Source of the DNA: Halieaceae bacterium
Lineage (GTDB): Bacteria; Pseudomonadota; Gammaproteobacteria; Pseudomonadales; Halieaceae
Reading direction: 5' to 3'
DNA length: 42,261 nt
NCBI GenBank assembly: GCA_026710905.1
Contig: JAPOQD010000150.1
Location: forward strand, 1-42,261
Below are positions 12,070-20,107 of the stretch, in pieces. Position 1 is the first letter of the stretch. Each line of letters begins with the position of its first letter. The position numbers and the translations under genes were made by a program. A model generated the notes under the pieces. The model had not been told where the DNA came from, did no database searches, and saw nothing but the letters and a program-made list of their open reading frames with translations.

Positions 12070-13956
12070 TCAGGCGATGCGGCGCTCGAGTACGCCGCGC
12101 CTCTTCAAATGAATCATCAGCACGGAAATGGCTGCCGGGGTCACTCCGGGGACCCTGGCGGCCCTGGCCAGGGTATCCGGCCGCGCCGAGTCGAGCGCTT
12201 GCTTGACTTCATTGGACAAGCCTTCAATGGAAGGTATATCCAAATTCTCAGGCAACGGGGTATTCTCATACCGGCGCACCCGCTCGATATCATCGCGCTG
12301 TCGCTCAATGTAGCCCGCATACTTGGCCTGGGTCTCCACCTGCTCCGCCACCTGCGGGTCGGAATGGGCCTCGCCCAGCAAATTGGCCACTACGGCATAA
12401 TCCAGTTGCGGCCGCTTCAGCAGTTCCGCCAGACTGTATTCTCGCCCAAGGGGTTTCCCAAGCCGCTCGGCCAGCAACCTGGCCGCGGCGGTTCCCGGTT
12501 GTACCCGGCTGCTGGCCAGGCGCTGCTGCTCAGACGCTATCCCCTCCAGCTTGTCCTGGAAACGACGCCAGCGGTCCTCACCCACCAGGCCCAGCTCGCG
12601 TCCCTTTTCGGTAAGACGGATATCGGCGTTGTCCTGACGCAACAACAAGCGATACTCCGCCCGGGAGGTGAACATTCTGTACGGCTCCGCGGCGCCCAGG
12701 GAAATGAGATCATCCACCAGTACACCTGTATAGGCTTCATCGCGGCGAGGACACCAGGGGGGCTCTCCCTGCACCTGCAGCGCGGCATTGACGCCGGCCA
12801 GCAAGCCCTGCGCGGCCGCTTCTTCGTAACCGGTAGTGCCATTGATCTGACCGGCGAAATACAGACCACCGACTGGTTTGGTCTGTAAAGAGTGCTTCAG
12901 GTCCCTGGGGTCGAAGAAATCATATTCAATGGCATATCCGGGGCGGGTAATCCGGGCCTGTTCGAAGCCCCGAATCGAACGCACCATCCGCTGTTGGATA
13001 TCTTCCGGCAAACTGGTGGAAATACCGTTGGGATAGAGTTCCCTGCTGGTCAAACCCTCCGGCTCGACAAAAATCTGGTGGGATGACTTGTCCGCGAAGC
13101 GATGAATCTTGTCTTCCACCGATGGGCAGTAACGTGGCCCGCTGCCTTCAATGGCCCCGCTGAACATGGGGGAACGGTCCAGGCCCTGACGGATAATGTC
13201 GTGAGTCGCCTCGTTGGTGTGGGTAATCCAGCAGCAACGCTGTTCGGGGTGTTCCGATGCATTTCCCAGGAAAGACATCAGCGGGCGCGGCTGATCTCCC
13301 CATTGCTCTTCCAACACCGAAAAATCCACGGTATTTGCAGCAATTCGAGGGGGTGTTCCCGTCTTCAGTCGACCCACCTGAAACGGCAATTCACGCAATC
13401 GTTCCGCCAGGGCAATGGAAGGAGGGTCACCGGCCCGTCCACCGCTACGCTTGTCCTGGCCGATGTGGATCCTGCCGCCCAGGAAGGTGCCGGCGGTAAG
13501 CACCACGGCCGCTGCGTACAGCTTCTCGCCCTGATCGGTCACAATCCCCTCGACCCGGCCATTGCGAATTATCAGGTCGGCTACCGCCTGCTGCAGGATG
13601 CCTAGCCCGGCCTGATTTTCCAGGAACGTGCGAATGGCCTTGCGGTACAACTCGCGGTCTGCCTGGGCACGGGTGGCCCGTACTGCCGGGCCTTTTCTGC
13701 CATTGAGGACACGAAATTGAATACCCGCCCGGTCCGTGGCTCTGGCCATGGCTCCACCCAGTGCGTCAACCTCCTTGACCAGGTGGCTTTTCCCGATACC
13801 GCCAATGGCCGGGTTGCAGGACATTTGCCCCAGGGTGTCTAACCGGTGGGTAACCAGCAAGGTACTACAGCCCATGCGCGCGGCGGCCAGGCACGCCTCC
13901 GTTCCGGCGTGGCCGCCGCCGATTACTATTACGTCAAATTTTCGCCGGGTATTCAT
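12070..13956 (-). CDS. mnmG: tRNA U34 carboxymethylaminomethyl synthase subunit MnmG
   Basis: The FAD- and NADH-binding enzyme works with MnmE to modify the wobble uridine of several tRNAs. From ATG 13956 it has 628 aa, the family norm. The FAD motif GGGHAGTEA is at the N-terminus, followed by [18 protein letters not shown] and [11 protein letters not shown]. Its partner gene mnmE, usually directly upstream, is not present here. A frame extension of 13 codons upstream runs through the promoter and is rejected. Confidence 0.97.
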   Translation of the reverse strand: MNTRRKFDVIVIGGGHAGTEACLAAARMGCSTLLVTHRLDTLGQMSCNPAIGGIGKSHLVKEVDALGGAMARATDRAGIQFRVLNGRKGPAVRATRAQADRELYRKAIRTFLENQAGLGILQQAVADLIIRNGRVEGIVTDQGEKLYAAAVVLTAGTFLGGRIHIGQDKRSGGRAGDPPSIALAERLRELPFQVGRLKTGTPPRIAANTVDFSVLEEQWGDQPRPLMSFLGNASEHPEQRCCWITHTNEATHDIIRQGLDRSPMFSGAIEGSGPRYCPSVEDKIHRFADKSSHQIFVEPEGLTSRELYPNGISTSLPEDIQQRMVRSIRGFEQARITRPGYAIEYDFFDPRDLKHSLQTKPVGGLYFAGQINGTTGYEEAAAQGLLAGVNAALQVQGEPPWCPRRDEAYTGVLVDDLISLGAAEPYRMFTSRAEYRLLLRQDNADIRLTEKGRELGLVGEDRWRRFQDKLEGIASEQQRLASSRVQPGTAAARLLAERLGKPLGREYSLAELLKRPQLDYAVVANLLGEAHSDPQVAEQVETQAKYAGYIERQRDDIERVRRYENTPLPENLDIPSIEGLSNEVKQALDSARPDTLARAARVPGVTPAAISVLMIHLKRRGVLERRIA

Positions 13957-13966
13957 AAGGGCGGGA

Positions 13967-13995
13967 ATTATACGCAGCGGCGAGGGCCCGGGCAA
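13967..13995 (-). promoter_or_regulatory. Putative promoter of the mnmG-rsmG-parA-parB unit
   Basis: On the minus strand a perfect TATAAT (13972-13967) follows a weak TTGCCC (13995-13990) at a 17-bp spacing. Transcription would start near 13960, giving a leader of only a few bases before the ATG at 13956. No Shine-Dalgarno is seen, so the message may be close to leaderless. Confidence 0.5.
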
Positions 13996-14034
13996 AAAAA
14001 GGGGTCACAAAAAAAGGGGTCAGACCCCTTTTTT
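13993..14034. repeat. Repeated AAAAAAAGGGGTCA units with a 12-bp-arm palindrome (REP-like or terminator-like)
   Basis: The unit CAAAAAAAGGGGTCA occurs twice in tandem (13993-14007 and 14008-14022). The second copy forms a perfect inverted repeat, 14010-14021 with 14023-14034 (A6-GGGGTC / GACCCC-T6). The A-run, GC stem and T-run would work as a terminator in both directions. The same kind of palindrome is, as I recall, scattered in proteobacterial genomes beside REP-associated transposases; none is visible here. Confidence 0.6.
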
Positions 14035-14290
14035 ACCTTCTTTTTTACCTTTTTTATAATAAAAATATCTACTCTATATAGAGATACTAAAAGTAATAAT
14101 AACTGGCTTGCGCCATTTCTGTTGAAAAGTGGTTTATTCCCTTGCCAATCAAGAGCTTGACCCAAGTATAAGGGAAAGCAAAACGCCTGTTTCAAAGCGG
14201 TATATCGGGTGATTGGTTTGGGGACAAAACGCCCGTTTTCCACGCAGTCGCTGCTTATCACCGATTCAGCCACAGCTTGTTATCCCCAAA
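14035..14290. other. AT-rich intergenic region with weak DnaA-box-like sites (possible old origin)
   Basis: No gene is seen between the mnmG promoter and 14549. The first part (14035-14102) is very AT-rich and holds the palindrome CTCTATATAGAG (14072-14083). Further on are TTTTCCACG (14236-14244), TTATCACCG (14255-14263) and TTATCCCCA (14280-14288); against the DnaA box TTATCCACA they have 2, 3 and 1 mismatches. A near-repeat CAAAACGCCYGTTT also occurs twice around 14178-14240. E. coli and Vibrio have oriC beside mnmG, so this may be a vestigial or secondary origin, but the sites are weak. Confidence 0.3.
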
Positions 14291-14436
14291 TGCTTCGGCA
14301 ATGCACAGCTTCCCAATTTCCTGAACTACCTGTGTATGAACTGTGTCTTGAAACTGGTGATTCGAGGCCATTTCGCTTGAGAATTCAAAATTTGATCACC
14401 CATTGAGAAAACGGCATCAACCTGCGAAACCGCATC

Positions 14437-14466
14437 TTGCTGTTGGTAAAAAATGTGGGTGATAAT
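14437..14466 (+). promoter_or_regulatory. Putative promoter of the selenoprotein gene
   Basis: TTGCTG (14437-14442) and GATAAT (14461-14466) are separated by 18 bp, leaving a leader of about 77 nt before the ATG at 14550. The match is moderate. Confidence 0.4.
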
Positions 14467-14549
14467 GTGCCTGGACCTTGTAATGACGAATCTGGTTTCA
14501 GGGATTTTTTCAATGCCCGGCAGGGCTGTTCACAGAGGAGGGCGTTGAG

Positions 14550-15020
14550 ATGAAGGAAAAGCTGGATACAGGTGATGAATTTCCCGCCTTGACTATCGAG
14601 GCCGCTGGGGGTGGATTTCTGAATATCCCGGGGGACATGGATGGCAAGTACAGGATTATTTTGTTCTACCGGGGTCATTGGTGACCTTTCTGCCGCCGGC
14701 AGTTGGCCGGCTTTGAAGAACAAAAATCCGAGTTGGACAAACTCGGCGTCAAGGTTTTCGCCGCGAGCGTCGATTCTGGCGAACAGGCCAGAGAAGTTCA
14801 GAGTGAAGTTTATTTCACGATTGGGCAGGGGGTGACTCGTGACATGGCGGATCAGTTGGGTTCATGGTGGGAAGACCGCCGCGGAATCATCCAGCCATCC
14901 GGGTTCGTGCTAGGTTCTGACGGAAAAATTATCCATTCAAGCTACAGTTCCGGACCTCTCGCCCGGACCGATGCCGGCGATTTGGTGCTCTTGCTGAATT
15001 TTCTCGAGTCGCGGAAATAA
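14550..15020 (+). CDS. Probable selenoprotein: peroxiredoxin-like (AhpC/TSA) protein with in-frame UGA at residue 45
   Basis: Reading through one TGA (14682-14684) gives a 156-residue thioredoxin-fold protein with a strong AGAGGAGG ribosome site 8 nt before its ATG. The N-terminal 44 residues (MKEKLDTGDEFPALTIE, FYRGHW) and the rest (PFCRRQLAGFEEQKSELDKL, VFAASVDS, GFVLGSDGKIIHS) are in one frame and both fit the AhpC/TSA peroxiredoxin-like family. Cysteine relatives have R-G-x-W-C-P-x-C at this place, so the TGA replaces the first, attacking cysteine and gives U-P-F-C. A stem-loop suited to a bacterial SECIS follows. The expected role is thiol- or peroxide-linked redox chemistry in the cytoplasm. 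The alternative is a nonsense mutation, but its exact position argues against that. Confidence 0.8.
14695..14711 (+). promoter_or_regulatory. Candidate bacterial SECIS stem-loop
   Basis: GCCGGC (14695-14700) pairs perfectly with GCCGGC (14706-14711) around the loop AGTTG (14701-14705). The stem starts 10 nt after the TGA and the loop 16 nt after it. From my knowledge of bacterial SECIS models, the loop should lie about 16-37 nt from the UGA and carry a G in its first two positions; both hold. It would recruit SelB with Sec-tRNA. Confidence 0.6.
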
Positions 15021-15170
15021 TGGTGGTTTCGTTATCTTGCTAATCACGAATTCCGGTTTTGAGCGCAAGCGGCTCGGGCGTATCTCCGTCGGCAGGGCCA
15101 GCACCAAACTTCCCTCGAAAGCTACATAGCCATGCCGAATCCGGAAAATGCTCAAACAGCGGGATAAACT

Positions 15171-15863
15171 ATGAACAGTTCCGACAAGGATATTCTGTCC
15201 GCACTTGAAGCCCTGCCCTCGTCAACTTTGCTCGACGTGATGGATGGAATGGGAAATATCAATACGCAGATGCGCGGCGTCTATTCCATGACACCGGGAC
15301 AGAAGATGGTTGGCCGTGCGGTTACCATGCGGTTCGTTCCCAGCCGGCCCGATCTTCGGGCCGAAGTTATCGGCAGCGCCGATAGCGCTGAATATCAAGC
15401 GATGGAACTCTGTGGACCCGGCGATGTACTGGTAATGGATGCGATGCGGCTGGGCGACCCCTCCGCTGCAGGTGATATCAAATTATTGCGATTGCGGCAA
15501 AAGGGCGCAGCCGGCGTCGTTACCGACGGCGGTTTGCGCGACTTGAATACCCTGCAGAGTTACGGCCTGGGGCTGTTTGCGGCGCGAGAAACCAACATGA
15601 CCATGCCCTCGCACATGTTGCCGTACGAGGCGCAGACAGCGGTGCAATGCGGAGGCGTGCTGGTAATGCCGGGGGATTATATCAGCGCCGATAACGGCGG
15701 CGTAATCGTCGTACCTGCCGCACAGGTTCGCGGGATCATCGCCAAGGCTCTTGAATATGACGCCCTTGAAGAAGCTGTCAAGAAACAACTTGAAAGCGAA
15801 GATGTTACGCCGGGGAAATATTACCCGTTTAACGAAGCCGCGCGCGCCCTGTTAAAAAAATAA
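15171..15863 (+). CDS. RraA-family protein (HMG/CHA aldolase or demethylmenaquinone methyltransferase-like fold)
   Basis: The 230-aa protein shows the RraA fold signature: MDAMRLGDPSAAGDI, then GVVTDGGLRDL with R123 and D124 (the metal and substrate arginine-aspartate pair), and GDYISADNGGVIVVP. Members include aldolases that split 4-hydroxy-4-methyl-2-oxoglutarate and RraA, an RNase E inhibitor. Keeping the R-D pair favours an aldolase or oxaloacetate decarboxylase type. No neighbouring gene of an aromatic catabolic pathway is present, so the substrate is open. GGGAT precedes the ATG. Confidence 0.8.
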   Translation: MNSSDKDILSALEALPSSTLLDVMDGMGNINTQMRGVYSMTPGQKMVGRAVTMRFVPSRPDLRAEVIGSADSAEYQAMELCGPGDVLVMDAMRLGDPSAAGDIKLLRLRQKGAAGVVTDGGLRDLNTLQSYGLGLFAARETNMTMPSHMLPYEAQTAVQCGGVLVMPGDYISADNGGVIVVPAAQVRGIIAKALEYDALEEAVKKQLESEDVTPGKYYPFNEAARALLKK

Positions 15864-16033
15864 CTTCCATTCGTGGGTTTTGAGACGGGCATTTCGTATA
15901 CTGCCAGCGAAACCGGAATCAGGCGCAATTTTGCAAAAAATGAGTGGGGCTGACAGTAAAAGTAGGAAGTATTTCAGTAAGGACAATGTTCCTTCTCCCG
16001 GTACTCTCGAATTCTACGATTCAAGGAGATAGC

Positions 16034-16585
16034 ATGAAAGCTAAGGTCATTCTGTTAATCGTATTTTGTTCGTTGCTATTTGGTTGCGCGACCGCTTACC
16101 AAAAAGCCGCCGGGAAATATACCGGAGGATATAGGGCAGTAGAGCTCGAACCCGGCATATATAGAGTCGTGTTCTACGGGAACGGGTATACCACAAAAGA
16201 AACTGTACAGACTTACTGGCTATACAAGTGCACGGAAGTGGCCTTGGAAAATGGATATGATGGCTTTGAGATACTCTCAGTCATCAACTTGACGCAAAAT
16301 TTTTCAGTAGAAGAATTTTTTCATGGGAAAAACCCGCTTCGGGAGGCGCAGGTATACTACTTTCCAATGGATGTGGGCCCAAAACCAGAACTCGAGCTCG
16401 AGGGTGACATCAGGTTGCTTAGGAATCCTGTCTCTGAAATGCCCCCAAAAATATTTGATGCACGAAAACTCCAGGAAGCTTTAAGCCTCTACGTTAACGC
16501 AGAAGAAAAATGTGAAGGTGGTAATATCTGCGAACATGTTCACAAGTATCTACATCCCGAGGGAACATTTGACGTAGATGCCTGA
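16034..16585 (+). CDS. Outer-membrane lipoprotein, CC0125/CC1285-like family
   Basis: The start at 16034 has AAGGAGA 4 nt upstream; an in-frame ATG at 15944 lacks such a site and would bury the signal peptide. The signal peptide MKAKVILLIVFCSLLFGC ends in a lipobox (LFGC, C18). Alanine after the cysteine predicts outer-membrane sorting. The mature N-terminus ATAYQKAAGKYTGGY, followed by EPGIYRVVFYGNGYT and a segment with an E-x2-L-E-N-G-Y pattern, resembles a small family of lipoproteins named after Caulobacter CC0125/CC1285. Its function is unknown. Length is 183 aa. Confidence 0.7.
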   Translation: MKAKVILLIVFCSLLFGCATAYQKAAGKYTGGYRAVELEPGIYRVVFYGNGYTTKETVQTYWLYKCTEVALENGYDGFEILSVINLTQNFSVEEFFHGKNPLREAQVYYFPMDVGPKPELELEGDIRLLRNPVSEMPPKIFDARKLQEALSLYVNAEEKCEGGNICEHVHKYLHPEGTFDVDA

Positions 16586-16589
16586 CAAA

Positions 16590-16638
16590 TTCGCTATCCA
16601 AATACCATTGCTACCAAAAGGCCTTGTAAGATAGCGAA
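16590..16638. repeat. 9-bp perfect inverted repeat downstream of the lipoprotein gene
   Basis: TTCGCTATC (16590-16598) and GATAGCGAA (16630-16638) flank a 31-nt loop between two converging genes (the lipoprotein gene and ruvX). It may help end transcription from either side, but there is no T-run. Confidence 0.3.
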
Positions 16639-16673
16639 AGCGAAGTTGTCTGCCAGGCTGCACTCACCGGGCG

Positions 16674-17105
16674 CTACGGCTCCCGCTCAGCGCTCAGCCA
16701 GGTTTCCAGGATTAGCTGCGCCGCCAGGGCATCGGCGGGAGCTTCTTTGTAGCTGCCCCGGCGCCCCTGCTCAGCCAAAAGCGTCTTGGCCTCGTAGCTG
16801 GTTAACCGCTCGTCCACAAAATCAACCGCGATGGAGAAACGACCCTCCAGACGGCGGCTGAAGCGCCGGGCCCGTTGGGATAAACAGCTTTCATCGCCAT
16901 CCATGTGCAGGGGCAGGCCCACCAGCAATAGCCCTGGCTTCCATTGATCGAGCAGCGCCCGAATTTCTTCCCAGCGCGGTGTCCCGTCACGGGCTGAAAG
17001 AGTGGTCAGGGCCTGGGCGGTGCGAGTCTCCCGGTTACCCACGGCAACGCCAATCTGGCGGAGACCGAAATCGAAAGCCATAACGACGGTTCTGACGCTA
17101 TTCAA
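16674..17105 (-). CDS. ruvX: RuvX/YqgF, RNase H-fold nuclease for pre-16S rRNA end processing
   Basis: The 143-aa protein has the RNase H-like active-site strand MAFDFGLRQIGVAVG (catalytic D12), then LLVGLPLHMDG and VDERLTSYEA. YqgF was first proposed as a Holliday junction resolvase and is now linked to 16S rRNA 5'-end maturation. The TTG start at 17105 overlaps the algH stop, and the algH-ruvX pairing is widespread in gammaproteobacteria. Confidence 0.93.
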   Translation of the reverse strand: MNSVRTVVMAFDFGLRQIGVAVGNRETRTAQALTTLSARDGTPRWEEIRALLDQWKPGLLLVGLPLHMDGDESCLSQRARRFSRRLEGRFSIAVDFVDERLTSYEAKTLLAEQGRRGSYKEAPADALAAQLILETWLSAEREP

Positions 17106-17653
17106 GCGTGTCCCGCTTCACCCGAAATCAGGTTCATATTTACGCCCAATTGCTCCGCTGCCTTGCTGAAGCGCTGCTGGTAGGGGGTGTCGAAAATAAT
17201 GGCGCTGTCGGTCGGCAGCGTCAGCCAACTGTTTTCAAGAATCTCGGATTCAAGTTGCCCCGCGCCCCAGCCGGCGTAGCCCAGGGCTATCAGGTTATCT
17301 TCCGGGCCAGTACCTTCTGCGATAGCAGCCAGGATGTCCCGCGAGGTAGTCAGGGAAATCTCGTCGGAAACCTTGAGACAGCGCTCCCACTGGTGCTTTG
17401 TGCTGCGGTGCAGCACCACTCCCCTGTCGCCCTGCACCGGCCCGCCCGCCATCACCGGCGTCTGCCGCAGACGTCCGTCGGCGGACAATTGCAGATGCTC
17501 CAGCATCTCTTCCACACTGAGATTGAGGGGACGATTGATGATGATGCCCATGGCGCCGTGCTCGTTGTGTTCACACATATAGGTGATGGTGTCGGAAAAA
17601 ATACTGCCGCTGAGCGCCGGCATGGCGAGTAAAAAATGATTGCGGAAATTCAT
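17102..17653 (-). CDS. algH: AlgH/YqgE family protein (UPF0301)
   Basis: The chosen ATG gives 183 aa beginning MNFRNHFLLAMPAL, in line with Pseudomonas AlgH (189 aa), and has CAGGG upstream. An ATG at 17689 would add 12 residues. Family motifs include EHNEHGAMGIIINRP, GGPVQGDRGVVLH, GTGPEDNLIALGYAGWGAGQ and the C-terminal NLISGEAGHA. The molecular role of AlgH is unclear; it was named for an effect on alginate genes in Pseudomonas. It precedes ruvX and follows a terminator after tonB. Confidence 0.92.
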   Translation of the reverse strand: MNFRNHFLLAMPALSGSIFSDTITYMCEHNEHGAMGIIINRPLNLSVEEMLEHLQLSADGRLRQTPVMAGGPVQGDRGVVLHRSTKHQWERCLKVSDEISLTTSRDILAAIAEGTGPEDNLIALGYAGWGAGQLESEILENSWLTLPTDSAIIFDTPYQQRFSKAAEQLGVNMNLISGEAGHA

Positions 17654-17767
17654 TTCTGCCCTGCTTTCGCCGCCAGGTATTTTGCTCATGACAAGGACCG
17701 TTTTACTTCCTTTCGTTCGAGAACAGGTAAACAATGGATCATTGCGTAACGAACTGACTGTAACATC

Positions 17768-17807
17768 AAAAAGCCACCTTTATCGGGCGCAATGCCGCCA
17801 GGGTGGC
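17768..17807 (-). terminator. Rho-independent terminator after gshB-tonB
   Basis: On the minus strand GCCACC (17807-17802) pairs with GGTGGC (17778-17773), with a smaller inner GGCG/CGCC hairpin, and is followed directly by five Ts (17772-17768). It sits between tonB and algH. Confidence 0.6.
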
Positions 17808-17850
17808 GCATCAAACGTTCCAGGCCCTGACTGTTCCGGTAAAACGATCA

Positions 17851-18702
17851 TCACAGTTGAGAGGATAGCCGGTTTTCCTGGAATTTCCACGTACGAATAA
17901 TTTCCAGCCGTTCCGTTTGTTCCCTCAGTTCCATCGGCAAGGCTTCAAATGGCGCCGCCAGGTGCAGTATTCGGATCGCCGCCTCATCGAGGACGGCATG
18001 GCCAGAGGGGACCAGAATTTCGATATCTTCCAAACTGCCGTCGTGGCGAATCGCTACCAGCAATCGCAATTCACCATAAATGCCATAGCGGCTGGAGGCG
18101 GCAGGATAGTGGCGGTTGCCCATTGATTCCACCTGCCTGCGCCAGCGCAGCAGGTAGGCTGCCTCCACTGCCTGCCTGGCTGAATTGCGTTGCCGGCCAG
18201 GATCTTCGGCATACACCTTCTGCTGTTGGCCGAGGCGCGCCTCGAGGCGACGGATGGCCTGGTCCAGATTTTGCGTTTTCAACAGATTGTTCGGGCTGGA
18301 AGCGGGCACAGGCTCCTGCAGTTCCAGGAAGGGAGTATCTGCAGGAATAACTCGGCCGGCGTGGGCACTGATGCGCTGTCTGGCGGAAGTGAGTTGCTTA
18401 ATGGCGCTGGCCGGTCCCGCCCGGTCCAGGCCCGCGCCCGGCAAGGCCGCGGCAGGGGTGGTCGGGCGCCGGGCCGGGTCGCCACTGCCCTCCTGGCTGG
18501 TTTGAGCAAGGAAGCGAGCCTGTTCCGGTGTTGCCACGCTCGCTTGACGGACCAGAATAACCTCCAGAGTGGGCGGTAAATACGTCTGATCCTCCGGGGC
18601 AAAGTCGAGACCCAGAATCAGCATCAGGTGAAGGGCGAAACCGAGAAAAAGAAAGAACCCCAGCAGGTCGGAAGAAAAGGTTCTCCTGGTAACGGCGGCC
18701 AT
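17851..18702 (-). CDS. tonB: TonB-family energy transducer
   Basis: The 283-aa protein has one N-terminal membrane helix (about residues 12-31, LLGFFLFLGFALHLMLILGL), a long polar periplasmic spacer and a C-terminal TonB domain (YLLRWRRQVESMGNRHYPA, GELRLLVAIRHDGSLEDIEI, AIRILHLAAPFEALP). The spacer is not a regular PE/PK repeat, which marks it as the TonB2-like type found between gshB and algH in Pseudomonas. It starts 3 bp after gshB ends, so the two are likely cotranscribed. Confidence 0.88.
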   Translation of the reverse strand: MAAVTRRTFSSDLLGFFLFLGFALHLMLILGLDFAPEDQTYLPPTLEVILVRQASVATPEQARFLAQTSQEGSGDPARRPTTPAAALPGAGLDRAGPASAIKQLTSARQRISAHAGRVIPADTPFLELQEPVPASSPNNLLKTQNLDQAIRRLEARLGQQQKVYAEDPGRQRNSARQAVEAAYLLRWRRQVESMGNRHYPAASSRYGIYGELRLLVAIRHDGSLEDIEILVPSGHAVLDEAAIRILHLAAPFEALPMELREQTERLEIIRTWKFQENRLSSQL

Positions 18703-18705
18703 GGC

Positions 18706-19659
18706 TCAAGCCTGGCCAAGCCGCTCCACGATAGCATCCATCAACTGGCCGCCTATATTCAACTGACAGGCCTGGTCGATTTCCCGAATGCAGGTGGGGC
18801 TGGTCACATTGATTTCGGTCAGGTAATCACCGATCACATCCAGACCGGCAAACAGCAAACCCCGCTGTTTCAGCGCGGGGCCGACTTGCCCGGCGATCCA
18901 TTGGTCTCTTTCACTCAAGGCTTGTACGCGGCCCTGGGCGCCTGCGGCCAGATTGCCGCGGGTTTCTCCTTCGGGTGGTATTCGCGCCAGGCAGTAAGGC
19001 AGGGCCTTGCCTTCGATCATCAGGATACGCTTGTCGCCGGCCACGATTTCGGGGATATAGCGTTGGGCCATGATGGTTCTGCGGCCGTGCAGGGTCAGAG
19101 TTTCCAGAATCACATTGAGATTGGGGTCGTCCCGGCGAACTCGAAAAACAGCGGAACCGCCCATTCCGTCCAGCGGTTTGAAGATCACGTCAGTGTGCTG
19201 CCGGTGGAAATCCCTGTGTAACTGTTGGTCCGCACTGACCAGCAGCGGCGGGCAACACTGGGGAAAGTGGCTGGCGAACACCTTCTCGTTACAATCGCGC
19301 AGGCCCTGGCACCGGTTGACGATCAGCACACCCTTTCGTTCCGCGGCTTCCAGAATATAGGTACTGTAGATGTACTCGTTGTCGAAAGGCGGATCCTTGC
19401 GCATCAACACGGCATCGAGAGCGGTGAGTTCGCGCACTTTGGATGGGCCCAGTTGGCACCAGCGTTCGGGGTCGCGAAAAACCTGCAATTCGGCCATGGT
19501 GGCCATGGCCTCACCCTGCTGCAGGTACAGATGTTGTTGTTCCATGTAGTACAGGGCCCAGCCGCGCTCCTGGGCGGCCCACAGCATGGCCAGGGTACTG
19601 TCCTTTTTGTAGTTCAGGTTGGCAATGGGGTCCATTACCACACCGATACTGATCGTCAT
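18706..19659 (-). CDS. gshB: Glutathione synthetase GshB
   Basis: The 317-aa ATP-grasp enzyme joins gamma-glutamylcysteine and glycine. Motifs include VMDPIANLNYKKDSTLAML at the N-terminus, LMRKDPPFDNEYIYST, FKPLDGMGGSAVFR and GLLFAGLDVIGDYLTEINVT with TCIREID near the end. Length matches E. coli (316). It belongs to a gshB-tonB unit with a terminator downstream. Confidence 0.97.
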   Translation of the reverse strand: MTISIGVVMDPIANLNYKKDSTLAMLWAAQERGWALYYMEQQHLYLQQGEAMATMAELQVFRDPERWCQLGPSKVRELTALDAVLMRKDPPFDNEYIYSTYILEAAERKGVLIVNRCQGLRDCNEKVFASHFPQCCPPLLVSADQQLHRDFHRQHTDVIFKPLDGMGGSAVFRVRRDDPNLNVILETLTLHGRRTIMAQRYIPEIVAGDKRILMIEGKALPYCLARIPPEGETRGNLAAGAQGRVQALSERDQWIAGQVGPALKQRGLLFAGLDVIGDYLTEINVTSPTCIREIDQACQLNIGGQLMDAIVERLGQA

Positions 19660-19735
19660 GCCCGCTTACTCGCACAGAACAGCGCTTAACTTACGCATCT
19701 GCACGGGTGGGCGCAAGCTGCGGGCTCGCTGCGGG

Positions 19736-20107
19736 CTAGATTAGCGCACAGTCATACAATGAAAATTTTCTGTCATCACTCATTATCGTCATCTTCCCGG
19801 CAATGCTCTGGGCGATCAGCATTCGGTCAAAAGGGTCGCGGTGATGAAAAGGCAGGTCTTTCAACAACACAGCGTCCGCAGCAGAAAAGTCGAGATGCTG
19901 AAAACCGGACTGCTCGACAAAGGCAATGGGGTCAAAGTCAATCTGCATCTTTCCCAATGAAGCCTTGATCATGAGTTCAGCGATAGTGATTGAACTGACA
20001 AATATCGTGTTGGCAAGACGTTCAAGCTCTTCGCGCTTGCCTGTGGATAATCGATGCGGTTCGGCAAGGGACCAGAGGAAGACATGGGTGTCGATAATAA
20101 TCTTCAA
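19736..20107 (-). CDS. PIN-domain toxin (VapC-like ribonuclease)
   Basis: The 123-aa protein has the PIN acidic residues D6 (IIIDTHVFLW), E44 (ITIAELMIK), D91 and D94 (HHRDPFDRMLIAQ) and D111 (MSDD). These make a metal-dependent RNase site. It belongs to the type often paired with Phd antitoxins. The TTG start overlaps the antitoxin stop by 4 bp, so the pair is one operon. All key residues are kept, so it should be active. Confidence 0.88.
   Translation of the reverse strand: MKIIIDTHVFLWSLAEPHRLSTGKREELERLANTIFVSSITIAELMIKASLGKMQIDFDPIAFVEQSGFQHLDFSAADAVLLKDLPFHHRDPFDRMLIAQSIAGKMTIMSDDRKFSLYDCALI

Noticed and set aside
14682..14684. The TGA in the peroxiredoxin-like gene as an ordinary stop (pseudogene).
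   Set aside because: It falls exactly on the catalytic cysteine, the frame is otherwise undamaged, and a suitable stem-loop follows.
20042..20050. A perfect DnaA box (TGTGGATAA) in the PIN toxin gene.
   Set aside because: It is isolated, inside a coding sequence and without an AT-rich neighbour, so probably chance.
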